From CAIJXB01 sp964455905 (lineage in GTDB: Bacteria; Chlamydiota; Chlamydiia; Chlamydiales; Rhabdochlamydiaceae), in NCBI GenBank assembly GCA_964455905.1, contig CAYVYN010000001.1, positions 62,001-126,000 on the forward strand: DNA of 64,000 nt, given 5' to 3'. This document shows, in pieces, positions 54,631 to 63,366 of the stretch (positions are counted from its first letter, which is position 1; every line of letters starts with the position of its first letter). The notes beneath the pieces are model-generated. The model made no database searches and was not told where the DNA came from. It saw only the letters and a list, made by a program, of their open reading frames with translations. Made by a program: the position numbers and the translations under genes.

Positions 54631-54727
54631 GTCCAAGCAGTCCAAGGAGTCCTAGCACTTTTTTCCGGAAAATTTACACTAATAAAAATCCCGGATTTTT
54701 TGCCTAGACGCCTTGGACTGCTTGGAC
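54631..54727. repeat. Iteron-like inverted repeat, possible replication origin of the element
   Basis: A 17-bp perfect inverted repeat, GTCCAAGCAGTCCAAGG at 54631-54647 and its complement at 54711-54727, with 63 bp between. Each arm is itself two tandem TCCAAG units in 9-bp register, and a partial third unit (TCCTAG/TCTAGG) continues inward on both sides. It lies between the two primase/helicase remnants, where plasmid-like elements keep origins or operators. Confidence 0.7.
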
Positions 54728-54746
54728 ATGTATGTAAAAAAGAAGG

Positions 54747-55148
54747 CTATTCGCCCCAGATACGATTCGTTTGACGAGTAAATTTCTCAAACGCAGCTCT
54801 GCCCTGTTCTAAAGAAGGCAGCTCATACCACCACTCACGCAGTCCGTCGATGCTCTTCCTGCATTTCTCTATAGAAAGCAGCTTCTTCATCCTTTTTCCA
54901 AACTCAGAGCTAGGCTCAATACGAAGGCTTTCTTTTTTGCACCATTCCCGGTAGCAACCATAGAACTCTTCACATGGACAATCTCTCCAAGAGATCCTTC
55001 TTCTGCCTGGCAAAGAAATATCTTCTTCTTTCAAAATTTCGTAGAGGAAGTTTTCTATGCTCCCTGCACTTTTCATTTTAATATCGAAGCCTGAATCGTT
55101 AATAGGCATCTGCCTTGGATCAAAATTTGAAATCTCTTCATAAAGCAA
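54747..55148 (-). pseudogene. C-terminal remnant of a D5-like phage/plasmid helicase-primase
   Basis: 133 residues with no start of its own that makes sense. FDPRQMPINDSGF, then DCPCEEFYGCYREWCKKESL and PSSEFGKRMKKLL look like the C-terminal tail region of D5-type (DUF5906-like) helicase-primases, where a winged-helix-like end follows the ATPase. The ATPase domain is absent. Overlaps no other gene and lies just downstream of the integrase stop. Confidence 0.5.
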
Positions 55149-55149
55149 C

Positions 55150-56199
55150 TCATATAGAAGAGCTGCAATTCCTCACCCTGGCCGTTGCAGTAACAGATAG
55201 GTGACTATACCTTTTTACCATGGCCAGCGTTTTATGTCCAAGGATAGCTCCGACCTCGAGCATGGAGGCTCCTCCCATTGTTAGGTGGGAAGCTGCGGTA
55301 TGCCGTAGCGTATGAAAACACACGGAAGAAAGACCTACTTCTTCGATGGCATTTTCCCAGGCCATCCTTATATCTGCCGGCCGGGTCCCCTCAAGACTTG
55401 GAAAGACGTACTCCCCAAAGACACTTCTCTTAGCTCGTTCAGTTAAAAGACAATCTATAATACTATCGCCTAAAGGAATCGTTCTGGTTTCTCCATTTTT
55501 CGTATCACGAAAAGTGGCAGTTTTTCTTTGAAAATCTAGATCCCTCCATTTAAGCGCTAGAATCTCCCCTCTTCTGGCGCCTGTAGATATGGCAAATAGA
55601 GTAACCGCATATAAATGAGGGCTCTTGCTTTTTCTACAAACAGAAAGTAGTTTTTCTATTTCTTCTTTAGTCAAAAAGCGTTCTCTAGCCTTTCCCTCTT
55701 TAAAGCGAGTAATATTCGAGACAGGATTTTCTTTGAGCCAACCCCACTCCTTTACTGCCAGGCTAAAAGCGCAGCTAAGGGCGGCTAGATATCGATTGGC
55801 TGTTGACTGCGATCTTAAGGTTCACTTTGGAGTCTTTTCCTTAAGGAGCTCTTCTTTAATTTCAGAAATCATAGAAGATGTAATCCGACAAAGATAGTAA
55901 TCCTTTAGATGTTCTTTCCACCAAAGAATCTGAATTCTACACTTATAGAAAGATTTAGAATTGGAAGGATTTTCTTGAGCTAGATAACGATCTGCTAATT
56001 CTGCAAAAGTACGTTCTTTTCTTTCTTCCGTTCCAAAGTATCTACCTTGGCGGACTTCAGCTTCCATTTTATCAGCCCATTCTTTGGCTGCACGTCTTGT
56101 AGGAAAAGATTCTGAAATATTGGGGGCTCCGTTAACACGGATGCGAACTCGGTAAGTGATTTTACCGGATGTATGTATTCTTTTTTCAATGTATGCCAC
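55150..56199 (-). pseudogene. Tyrosine site-specific integrase broken by an in-frame TGA
   Basis: One reading frame runs from GTG 56199 (behind CAGGAGA) to 55150, interrupted only by TGA at 55822-55824, in the sequence ...EKTPK-stop-TLRSQSTANRYLAALS. The N-terminal part has an Arm-type domain (AYIEKRIHTSGKITYRVRIR); the C-terminal part has the catalytic residues: STGARRGEILALKW (Arg), CFHTLRHTAASHL (His-x2-Arg), ILGHKTLAMVKRYSHL (His, Tyr). The last residues are RNCSSSI. A CGA-to-TGA change explains the stop. It targets tRNA-Leu. Confidence 0.85.
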
Positions 56200-56307
56200 A
56201 AAAGTAGTCTCCTGATTTTTTCGCACTGACCCACTAGTGGCCCAGCACACAATTTGTCTCAATTGTCAGGAGGCTATGATCTAACATAACCCTTTGATAT
56301 TAAACAA

Positions 56308-56359
56308 TGCTCAGAACAGGAGTCGAACCTGCACGGGGTTGCCCCCAGGAGATTTTAAG
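56308..56359 (-). repeat. Right attachment repeat (52 bp) inside tRNA-Leu
   Basis: This is the 3' part of the functional tRNA, identical base for base to 50532-50583. Integration replaced the tRNA 3' half with the element's copy. Confidence 0.95.
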
Positions 56360-56390
56360 TCTCCAGTGTCTACCATTCCACCATCCGAGC
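56308..56390 (-). tRNA. tRNA-Leu (UAA anticodon)
   Basis: Read on the minus strand, the gene starts GCTCGGA and ends TCTGAGCA, giving a 7-bp acceptor stem with one G-U pair. The anticodon loop ACTTAAAAT contains TAA. A long variable arm (class II tRNA) with CTGGGGGCAACCCC and the T-loop GGTTCGACTCC are present. CCA is not encoded. The element restored its 3' half, so it should be functional. Confidence 0.93.
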
Positions 56391-56391
56391 G

Positions 56392-56421
56392 AATCCCTTA
56401 ATACGGAATTACTAAGGGATT
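56392..56421 (-). other. Stem-loop just 5' of tRNA-Leu
   Basis: Perfect 9-bp inverted repeat AATCCCTTA/TAAGGGATT (56392-56400 with 56413-56421), one base from the tRNA 5' end. There is no U-tract. It may be a processing signal or part of the tRNA promoter region. Confidence 0.45.
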
Positions 56422-56452
56422 TTAAACACGTAGCGAATAAAACGCAAGAGTT

Positions 56453-57190
56453 TTAAGTAAAAAACTCTTCTTCCTTAGAAGAAACCTCCTCTGCTTCTAA
56501 AACAGGAACCGGCTCAGAGACAACTTCAGCTAAATTAGCAGCAGCCTCAGCAAGCTCTCTTTCTTTCTCTTTCATCTTATTTAACTTTTCTGAAATAAGC
56601 GTAGGAGGCGGAGGAAGAAGATGCGCAAACATAGCAGAAGAAACCTTCACCTCTTCTACTCCATCCGACTCGACAACATCCTCAGACTCCGAAGAAACCT
56701 CTTCTGACTTATCCTTGTCTGCAAGCTCTCTTCTTTCTTCAGCCAAACGTCTACGTCTATTTCTACGACGATCTCTTTTCTTGTCTGTTTTCACTTCAAC
56801 AGGAGCAGCTTCTTCAGCAGAAGCAACAACACCTTGCTCTAAAGGCACAATCTCTTCTACACGTGGAGCCGGCTGCTCTTTAGGAGCTTTTACAAAAGCC
56901 TCTCTACCACCACCGATTTTAATGTTACGATCATGCGATACATTTTTAAGAACAACACGCGTTTCTTTGACTTCAAAGATTTCATAATCAGAAACTGGGA
57001 CTAAAAAAGGCTTAGGCCTTTCCTGTCCACGAAAAAAGAACGCATGGCCAAACGAAACAACTTCTACAACATCAACAAACAGCTCTTCGGATTCCGCAAT
57101 TTTGCTGTTTTTAATGCACAACTTATACCCATCCTTAGGCGATAGAATTGTTTCAATAATAGGTTCACGAGTAAAATTCACAAAACACAT
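56453..57190 (-). CDS. Chlamydial conserved protein with basic and acidic low-complexity regions (CT504-like position)
   Basis: 245 residues. The N-terminal ~95 residues look folded (FTREPIIETILSPKDGYKL, VDVVEVVSFGHAFFF), then comes a low-complexity tail with a strongly basic patch (DKKRDRRRNRRRRLAEERR, about 135-153) between acidic Ala/Glu-rich parts. The basic patch recalls RNA-binding tails of RNase E-type proteins. It follows gapA, where Chlamydia carries the uncharacterised CT504; homology is likely by position but not proven. No membrane segment. Confidence 0.55.
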   Translation of the reverse strand: MCFVNFTREPIIETILSPKDGYKLCIKNSKIAESEELFVDVVEVVSFGHAFFFRGQERPKPFLVPVSDYEIFEVKETRVVLKNVSHDRNIKIGGGREAFVKAPKEQPAPRVEEIVPLEQGVVASAEEAAPVEVKTDKKRDRRRNRRRRLAEERRELADKDKSEEVSSESEDVVESDGVEEVKVSSAMFAHLLPPPPTLISEKLNKMKEKERELAEAAANLAEVVSEPVPVLEAEEVSSKEEEFFT

Positions 57191-57229
57191 CCATTTTTTA
57201 AATTGATTAATGCAACATCTTGCATAAAA

Positions 57230-58243
57230 TTATTTTTTACTTGCCATATACTTCATCAAATCAACAACTCTATGAGAATATCCCATTTCGTTATCATACC
57301 AGGCAACAAGTTTATAAAAACGAGAATTCAAAGCAATACCAGCCTTCGCATCAAAAATGCAAGACCTAAGATCGCCTATAAAATCACTCGACACAACTTC
57401 TTCTTCACAAAAACCTAAAACACCATCAAGAGTTGTTTTTGAAGCTTTTTTAAAAGCATCACAAATCTCTTCATACGATGTATCCCTAGAAAGTCGAACT
57501 GTCAGATCCACCACAGAAACATCTGCAGTAGGAACCCTCAAAGACATTCCAGTCAACTTTCCTTTGAGTTCTGGAATACACAAAGCTACAGCTTTGGCGG
57601 CTCCAGTCGAAGACGGAATGATGTTAATACTAGCAGCTCTTCCTCCACGCCAATCTTTTTTAGACGGACCATCTACAGTAGGCTGAGAAGAAGTCAAGGA
57701 ATGCACTGTAGTCATTAACCCCTCTTCTACTCCAAAATTCTCGAGCAAAACTTTAACTAAAGGCGCTAAACAATTAGTCGTACAAGAAGCGTTAGAAACA
57801 ATATAATCAGTTGCAGGATTATATTTTTCTTCATTTACGCCCATAACAAAAGTAGGCACATCACCTTTTGCAGGTGCTGTAATGATTACCCGTCCAGCTC
57901 CAGCCTCAAGTAACTTTTTAGCCTCTTCCACTTCAGTAAAACGCCCCGTTGACTCGACTACAAACTGAATATCAAGATCCTTCAAAGGCAATTTTAAAGG
58001 ATCCTTCTCTGAAAAAACCTTTACCTTTCTCCCATTTACAATCAAATGTTCCGAGTCCGAAGAAACTTCTCCTTGAAATCTACCATGAACGGAGTCGTAT
58101 TTTAGGAGGTAAGCCAAATTATCTGGAGAAACTAAATCATTAACGGCTACGATCTCAATATCTTTGCCGTATTTCTCTTCAATAATCCTAAAAACCAGGC
58201 GCCCAATACGCCCAAACCCATTTATAACCGCCCTAATACGCAT
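57230..58243 (-). CDS. gapA: Glyceraldehyde-3-phosphate dehydrogenase
   Basis: GapA converts glyceraldehyde-3-P to 1,3-bisphosphoglycerate in glycolysis. The 337 residues begin with the NAD site INGFGRIGRLVFR and hold the catalytic Cys 154 in SNASCTTNCLAP. Other blocks are TVHSLTSSQPTVDG, RGGRAASINIIPSSTGAAKAV and WYDNEMGYSHRVVDL. Placement after rplQ is a chlamydial trait. Confidence 0.97.
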   Translation of the reverse strand: MRIRAVINGFGRIGRLVFRIIEEKYGKDIEIVAVNDLVSPDNLAYLLKYDSVHGRFQGEVSSDSEHLIVNGRKVKVFSEKDPLKLPLKDLDIQFVVESTGRFTEVEEAKKLLEAGAGRVIITAPAKGDVPTFVMGVNEEKYNPATDYIVSNASCTTNCLAPLVKVLLENFGVEEGLMTTVHSLTSSQPTVDGPSKKDWRGGRAASINIIPSSTGAAKAVALCIPELKGKLTGMSLRVPTADVSVVDLTVRLSRDTSYEEICDAFKKASKTTLDGVLGFCEEEVVSSDFIGDLRSCIFDAKAGIALNSRFYKLVAWYDNEMGYSHRVVDLMKYMASKK

Positions 58244-58350
58244 AGCCCTCCTAAAAATCAGATAAGCACAATGATTTTACACTGACTGCGATCATAAACG
58301 ACTTTTCGAAGAAAGTAAAGACAGAAAAAAAGAGAATGAAAAAAGACTAA

Positions 58351-58383
58351 AATAAAAATCGCCCTTACCTGAAGGGCGATTTT
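58351..58383 (-). terminator. Rho-independent terminator of the ribosomal/rpoA operon
   Basis: Perfect 11-bp stem AAATCGCCCTT/AAGGGCGATTT (58356-58366 with 58372-58382), loop ACCTG, just after the rplQ stop. On the minus strand the A-rich run at 58346-58355 supplies U's. It separates the ribosomal cluster from gapA. Confidence 0.88.
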
Positions 58384-58395
58384 AAAAGATAAAAA

Positions 58396-58830
58396 CTAGT
58401 TACTTAAATATTCGATATAGCAAGTAGGTGCATTGTCGCCTACTCTTTGGCCTTTTCTTATAATTCTAGTATATCCGCCTTGACGAGTAGCAAAACGCTC
58501 AGCCAATTCAGTAAATAGTTTTCCTATAACTTTACGATCCCCATTACAAGCACTTGTATTAGAAGGATTGTTTTTTAATTCTCTAGCTTCTTGAGGAGTT
58601 AAAGAATTAAAACGAATCATCATTCTAGCCACAGCCAATCTTCTAGATGCAAGCGTGTTTTCTTTTGCTAGCGTGATTAGACGATCTGCGTGCCTTCTAA
58701 GTTCTTTTGCTTTTGTTACAGTTGTTTCAATTCGCTCATGCTCAACTAAAGATTTGAGCATATTAGCAATCATACACCTGTTGTGTGAACCGGTACGACC
58801 TACTTTAAAGGTATGCTTCCGATGTCTCAT
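58396..58830 (-). CDS. rplQ: 50S ribosomal protein L17
   Basis: 144 residues, with MRHRKHTFKVGRTGSHNRCM at the start, LVEHERIETTVTKAKELRR and the C-terminal GGYTRIIRKGQRVGDNAP, all L17 signatures. The ATG overlaps the rpoA stop (ATGA). Length is slightly above the E. coli protein. L17 binds 23S rRNA near the exit tunnel. Confidence 0.97.
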   Translation of the reverse strand: MRHRKHTFKVGRTGSHNRCMIANMLKSLVEHERIETTVTKAKELRRHADRLITLAKENTLASRRLAVARMMIRFNSLTPQEARELKNNPSNTSACNGDRKVIGKLFTELAERFATRQGGYTRIIRKGQRVGDNAPTCYIEYLSN

Positions 58831-59921
58831 ACGATTTCACTTCCTGCTTTTTGAGTTAAATAGTCTTGTATTACTTGTTTTACATTATCTCGAGTCACAC
58901 CAACCTTAGAAAGATCCATTCCTAAGTAAAGGTTCATCTCGTCTAATTTAGCTTTGATTTCGTTTAAAGATTTCTTACCGAAATTTCTAAATTTAAGCAT
59001 TTCTAGCTCAGGCATAATAACGAGCTCTGCGATAGTGTCAATATTTGCTCCGGAAAGACAATTTGTCGATCTAACAGAAAGCTCTATCTCATTAATTTTA
59101 AGAGCAAGTTTTTGCATTAACGCATCTCTGTCTGTATTTGCCTCAGATTCCCCTTGGTCAAAAACAAGCGTATGAACCCTAAGTTGATCAAAAATCTGAA
59201 AATGCAAAACGCCAATTTGAGTAGCAAACATAAGAGCTTCTTCTGGTTTTACTCGCCCATCAGTAGTCACTTCAAGAATTAATCTATCATAATCCGTATC
59301 TTGACCCACTCGAGTATTTTCCACAAAATAGTTCACATGCTTAACAGGAGAAAAGGCCGAATCTATTACAATTTCATCAACCAATTTATCTTCAATTTGA
59401 TGTCTTTCTGAAGGAACGTACCCTCTACCTATCGCTACTTTTAAATCAACTCTACGCGTCATAGGTTTTGTTACTGTAAAAATCTTCATTTCTGGGTTTA
59501 CAACCTCAAATAAAGACGCTCCAGCCAGGTCCTTCAAAGTGACAACGTATTGTCCTCCACCTTTTTCAATCATGTCTTGGGTAATTTCTAAAATTTTAGT
59601 AACTACCTTAGTTTCTCTAGAATACGACTCTTCATCTGAAGGTAGTCTTCTAAGAAGAGCTCCCTTTAAATTAAGAATAATATGAGTCATATCCTCTATA
59701 ATTCCTTCAACCGCCATATACTCGTGGGAAACACCCTCGATTTTAACGGAAATAATCGCCGGAGCTTCCAGAGATGTAAGCATAATTCTTCTAAGAGCGT
59801 TTCCTAATGTATGCCCAAATCCCCTTTCAAAAGGCTCTGCGATGAATCTTGCAAAAAACTTGCTTGATTCGCTCAATTTGATCTTACTTGGCAACTCAAA
59901 ATTGCCATATACAACTGCCAT
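58827..59921 (-). CDS. rpoA: RNA polymerase alpha subunit
   Basis: 364 residues. The N-terminal dimer domain shows FIAEPFERGFGHTLGNALRR and GYVPSERH; the C-terminal DNA-binding domain has LSVRSTNCLSGANIDTI and LKFRNFGKKSLNEIKAKL. Both domains are complete. It lies between rpsK and rplQ; rpsD, which sits between rpsK and rpoA in many bacteria, is absent here, as in Chlamydia. Confidence 0.97.
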   Translation of the reverse strand: MAVVYGNFELPSKIKLSESSKFFARFIAEPFERGFGHTLGNALRRIMLTSLEAPAIISVKIEGVSHEYMAVEGIIEDMTHIILNLKGALLRRLPSDEESYSRETKVVTKILEITQDMIEKGGGQYVVTLKDLAGASLFEVVNPEMKIFTVTKPMTRRVDLKVAIGRGYVPSERHQIEDKLVDEIVIDSAFSPVKHVNYFVENTRVGQDTDYDRLILEVTTDGRVKPEEALMFATQIGVLHFQIFDQLRVHTLVFDQGESEANTDRDALMQKLALKINEIELSVRSTNCLSGANIDTIAELVIMPELEMLKFRNFGKKSLNEIKAKLDEMNLYLGMDLSKVGVTRDNVKQVIQDYLTQKAGSEIV

Positions 59922-59968
59922 AACCGATTCTCCTATAGAATTTACTTAATCTCGTACAAAAAAGATGA

Positions 59969-60388
59969 CTACACCCTTCTTCTTTTTCTTGGACGGCATC
60001 CGTTATGAGGAACCGGCGTTTTATCACGAATAATTGTGATTGCAAGACCAGAACTTTGAAGACCACGAACAGCAGACTCTCTTCCAGCTCCAGGACCTGA
60101 TAAATTCACTTCTACTTCTTTCATCCCAAGGGACATGGCTGTATTTGCAGCATCTTGCGCTGCAACAGTTGCTGCATAAGCCGAAGACTTACGAGATCCG
60201 GAAAAATTCACCTTACCTGCAGAAGCCCAGGAAACAACATTGCCTGCGAGATCTGTGATAGAGACAATCGTATTGTTAAAAGTTGCTTTTACGAACACGA
60301 GTCCACTAGGAATTGTTCTAGTAATCTTTTTTCTTACTTTAACATTTGTCTTTTTTGCGACTTGCTTTTGATTATCTTGTTTAGCCAA
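59969..60388 (-). CDS. rpsK: 30S ribosomal protein S11
   Basis: 139 residues with a Lys-rich N-terminus, then VFVKATFNNTIVSITDLAGN, RKSSAYAATVAAQDAA, VNLSGPGAGRESAVRGL and PHNGCRPRKRRRV, the standard S11 C-terminus. 47 nt before rpoA. Confidence 0.97.
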   Translation of the reverse strand: MAKQDNQKQVAKKTNVKVRKKITRTIPSGLVFVKATFNNTIVSITDLAGNVVSWASAGKVNFSGSRKSSAYAATVAAQDAANTAMSLGMKEVEVNLSGPGAGRESAVRGLQSSGLAITIIRDKTPVPHNGCRPRKRRRV

Positions 60389-60406
60389 AACCTAAACTCC
60401 TCTATG

Positions 60407-60775
60407 TTATTTCTTCTTATTAGCAACTGTTTTTCGCTTACCTTTACGAATTCTAGCATTTGTACGCGTCCTTTGACCTCTGACCGGTAATCCTACCCGA
60501 TGTCTCTGTCCTCTGTATGAATGAATGCTAATCAGTCGCTTTATATTATTTTGTACCTTTCTTCGTAGATCCCCCTCTACGACATACTCAGACTGCAATA
60601 CCGTGTTGATCTTTGCAATATGATCTTCTGTAAGAGTATTCGCTCTCATATTTGGGTTTAAGCCAAGTTTTACAATAATCTCTTTGGAAAGCTTTCTTCC
60701 TACTCCATAAAGATAAGTTAGGCTTACCTCTAAACGTTTGTTGTCCGGGATATCTACCCCATTCACTCGTGGCAT
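60407..60775 (-). CDS. rpsM: 30S ribosomal protein S13
   Basis: 122 residues with the S13 start (MPRVNGVDIPDNKRLEVSLTY split), YGVGRKLSKEII, and the C-terminal YRGQRHRVGLPVRGQRT with TNARIRKGKRKTVANKK. 18 nt before rpsK. No rpmJ is visible between secY and rpsM. Confidence 0.97.
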   Translation of the reverse strand: MPRVNGVDIPDNKRLEVSLTYLYGVGRKLSKEIIVKLGLNPNMRANTLTEDHIAKINTVLQSEYVVEGDLRRKVQNNIKRLISIHSYRGQRHRVGLPVRGQRTRTNARIRKGKRKTVANKKK

Positions 60776-60885
60776 GCTCTTTTTTCCTCTATTTAAAATC
60801 TAGTCTCATCTAAGCGACTATAAAATTTAACAAACGATCCATTAATTTACAAGTCTTAGAAAACCGGTTTCGACAAAATCATCAT

Positions 60886-62259
60886 TTACCGGCCTCTTAA
60901 CTTGCCTTTTTTCATAAAACCTTCATATCTGCGCATTAACAAATGCGACTCTATCTGCTTTGTTGTATCCAAAACAACCCCCACTAAAATCAACAAGGAG
61001 GTTCCTCCGAAAAAATAGGCAATAGTTTGATCTACAGAAAGCAACTTTCCCACTAAAATAGGTAAAATTGCAATCAAAGCAAGAAAGGCTGCTCCTGCAA
61101 AAGTAATTCTTCCCATTGTAGATTCAAGATACTCCTGAGTGGGCTTTCCTTGTCTAATACCAGGAATAAAAGCCCCATTTTTTTTCATATCAGAAGCAAT
61201 TTGCTCTGGGTGAAATTGTGTAGCAGTCCAAAAATAGGTAAAAAATAAAATTAAAACCACATACAAAACAGTATACAAACCTCCACCAGGAGACAACATG
61301 CCAACGATACTGCCAAGCCAGGACCCTTGTCCTAAAAACTGCGCAATAGTTGCTGGAAACATTAAAAGAGAACTAGCAAAAATAACAGGAATTACACCTG
61401 CATAATTAACCTTCAAAGGAATATATGCATTTGCAGCTTGCTGGCCACTACCGGCACCAACTACTCTTCTAGCATACTGCAAAGGAATTTTTCTTTGACC
61501 TTGAATAATTAAAATAGTACCCACAACAACTGAAACAAACACACCAGATAGAACTATCAAGGAAGTAAAAGACAATTGTCCAACTTCTTGAGAATCTAAA
61601 TTTAGCTGTCCGATAATTGAGCCTATCGTCCTTGGAAGAGAAGAAAGGATACCTAAAGTAATAATCAAACTAATTCCGTTTCCAACACCCTTTTCACTAA
61701 TCTGCTCACCCAACCACATCAACAATACAGTTCCTGCTGTCATTGTAAACATCACTATTCCACAAAAAAGAACTGGGAATCCAAAAAGAAGAGTATCAGA
61801 AATTCCTTGTAATATAATGCCAGGGTTAGAAATATTTAGTTGATATGCATATTTGGCATAAAGGCCGGACTGAAAAAAAGCAAGAACAATGGTCAAAAGC
61901 CTTGTCCACTTACTTAATTTTCTTTTACCAGCTTCATGATTTTCTTTAATCTCCCTTTGTAAAGAAGGAGACAACGCCATTATAAGCTGCATCATAATTG
62001 AAGCAGAAATGTAAGGCATTACACCAAGAGCAAATACAGTCATTTGAGCAAACGCGCCACCAGAAAACACATCCATAAGCTGAAACAAGTTTTGACCTGC
62101 TCCAGTTACACTTTTAAATAGCTCAATAGCCACGGATGCATTAATGCCCGGGACAGGAACATAGGCGCCAATTCTGCAAACAGCAAGAACAAACAAAGTA
62201 AATAGTATTTTACTTTTAAGTTCTGGAATGGAAAAGATTTTTTTTATTCCTTCAATCAT
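60886..62259 (-). CDS. secY: Preprotein translocase subunit SecY
   Basis: SecY is the channel of the Sec translocon that would export the many signal-peptide proteins in this window. The 457 residues form ten helices, with YVPVPGINA, FSGGAFAQMTVFALGVMPYISASIMMQL around residues 65-95, QRKIPLQYARR and AFIPGIRQGKPT, the family markers. It follows rplO. No adk lies in this cluster. Confidence 0.97.
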   Translation of the reverse strand: MIEGIKKIFSIPELKSKILFTLFVLAVCRIGAYVPVPGINASVAIELFKSVTGAGQNLFQLMDVFSGGAFAQMTVFALGVMPYISASIMMQLIMALSPSLQREIKENHEAGKRKLSKWTRLLTIVLAFFQSGLYAKYAYQLNISNPGIILQGISDTLLFGFPVLFCGIVMFTMTAGTVLLMWLGEQISEKGVGNGISLIITLGILSSLPRTIGSIIGQLNLDSQEVGQLSFTSLIVLSGVFVSVVVGTILIIQGQRKIPLQYARRVVGAGSGQQAANAYIPLKVNYAGVIPVIFASSLLMFPATIAQFLGQGSWLGSIVGMLSPGGGLYTVLYVVLILFFTYFWTATQFHPEQIASDMKKNGAFIPGIRQGKPTQEYLESTMGRITFAGAAFLALIAILPILVGKLLSVDQTIAYFFGGTSLLILVGVVLDTTKQIESHLLMRRYEGFMKKGKLRGR

Positions 62260-62386
62260 TCTACTACCAGCGAAAAAAGCCCATCTTAGAAAAAGTGGGT
62301 AACCGCCGCCTTTTAATGTGTTAAAAATAGGCGCGATTTACCCCGCGCCAAAATGTCCCTTTAACAAAAGAACATGCTATACTACT

Positions 62387-62845
62387 CTAGCATCCTATAA
62401 TACTAAAAACAATCCCTTTCGCAGATAATTTTTTCTGCGCTTCTTCAGAAATTGCACTAGCTACAATTTCTACTTTTTTAGTAAGTTCGCCTAGACCAAG
62501 AAGCTTAAAGCCTCCTAAGTATTTTGGAGTTAATATTCCTTTTAAATACAAAGTTTCAAAAGAAACAACATCTCCATCATTAAACATTCTATCGATATCT
62601 TGTAAATTCAAAGCAAATACTTTAGATTTAAATCTACCGTTAGTAAATCCTCGGCAAGGAATTTTTCTATAAAGAGGTAATTGTCCGCCTTCATGGCCAT
62701 AACGTCTCTTATAACCAGAGCGCGCTTTGTCCCCTTTAGAGCCTCGACCACAAGTCTTTCCTCTTTTAGAGCCCCACCCTCTTCCCACTCTTTGTACTTT
62801 AGCTGTGGGTCTATGTGTATTTTCTAATGTTGATAAAGTTAGCAT
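62387..62845 (-). CDS. rplO: 50S ribosomal protein L15
   Basis: 152 residues with the Gly/Arg-rich L15 N-terminus (VGRGWGSKRGKTCGRGSKG), GYKRRYGHEGGQLPLYRKIP and GFTNGRFKSK. It overlaps rpsE by 7 nt; rpmD (L30), often between them, is missing. Confidence 0.97.
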   Translation of the reverse strand: MLTLSTLENTHRPTAKVQRVGRGWGSKRGKTCGRGSKGDKARSGYKRRYGHEGGQLPLYRKIPCRGFTNGRFKSKVFALNLQDIDRMFNDGDVVSFETLYLKGILTPKYLGGFKLLGLGELTKKVEIVASAISEEAQKKLSAKGIVFSIIGC

Positions 62846-63351
62846 AGAACCTCTTTGCCTCGTTTTTTCATTGTCTCAGCTCTATTTTTCAAAGAGCCTA
62901 ATGCTTTCAGGGTCGCTCTAACTTGATTTAATGGGTTGTTAGAACCTGAGCTTTTCGCTACAACGTCCATAACACCACCAAGCTCTAGTACAGATCGAAC
63001 TTTAGAACCGGCAATCACACCTGTTCCAACTGGAGCTGGTCTTAAAAGAACTCTCGCTCCATCCCACTCTACAGAGATCTCGTGAGGAATTGTAGTCCCT
63101 TCTCTTTCAAAAGAAAATATATTTTTCTTTGCTGCTTCAGTCCCTTTTCGAATCGCGTCAGAAACTTCATTAGACTTGGCAAAACCAAAACCAATATTTC
63201 CTTGACCATCTCCGACTAAAATGAGTGCTGAAAAACTAAATTTTCTTCCACCCTTCACTACTTTTGAACAGCGATTGATATAAAGGACTTTATCTTCGAA
63301 CTTGCTATCAAAATCTTCTGCTTTATGGCTAGCACTTTTTTTTTGCTTCAT
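62839..63351 (-). CDS. rpsE: 30S ribosomal protein S5
   Basis: 170 residues. VVKGGRKFSFSALILVGDGQGNIGFG around residues 32-58, the GTGVIAGSKVRSVLEL block and NNPLNQVRATLKAL are S5 markers. Lies 15 nt after rplR. Length is normal. Confidence 0.97.
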   Translation of the reverse strand: MKQKKSASHKAEDFDSKFEDKVLYINRCSKVVKGGRKFSFSALILVGDGQGNIGFGFAKSNEVSDAIRKGTEAAKKNIFSFEREGTTIPHEISVEWDGARVLLRPAPVGTGVIAGSKVRSVLELGGVMDVVAKSSGSNNPLNQVRATLKALGSLKNRAETMKKRGKEVLC

Positions 63352-63366
63352 TTTTCCTCTATTGCC

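Larger units (their letters stand above)
50584..56359. mobile_element. Decayed integrative element in tRNA-Leu(UAA)
   Basis: About 5.8 kb lie between 52-bp direct repeats of the tRNA-Leu 3' part. A tyrosine integrase starts about 110 bp from the tRNA, the usual position for tRNA-targeting elements. Inside are fragments of a plasmid/phage replication module (Zn-finger primase, D5-like C-terminus), an Mrr-nuclease remnant, a trypco2-like gene and a toxin-immunity pair. The integrase has an in-frame stop and the replication genes are broken, so the element is probably fixed. The toxin pair still looks intact. Confidence 0.88.

Noticed and set aside
57357..57686. 109-aa plus-strand ORF opposite gapA
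   Set aside because: Antisense to a strongly conserved coding region and without family features.
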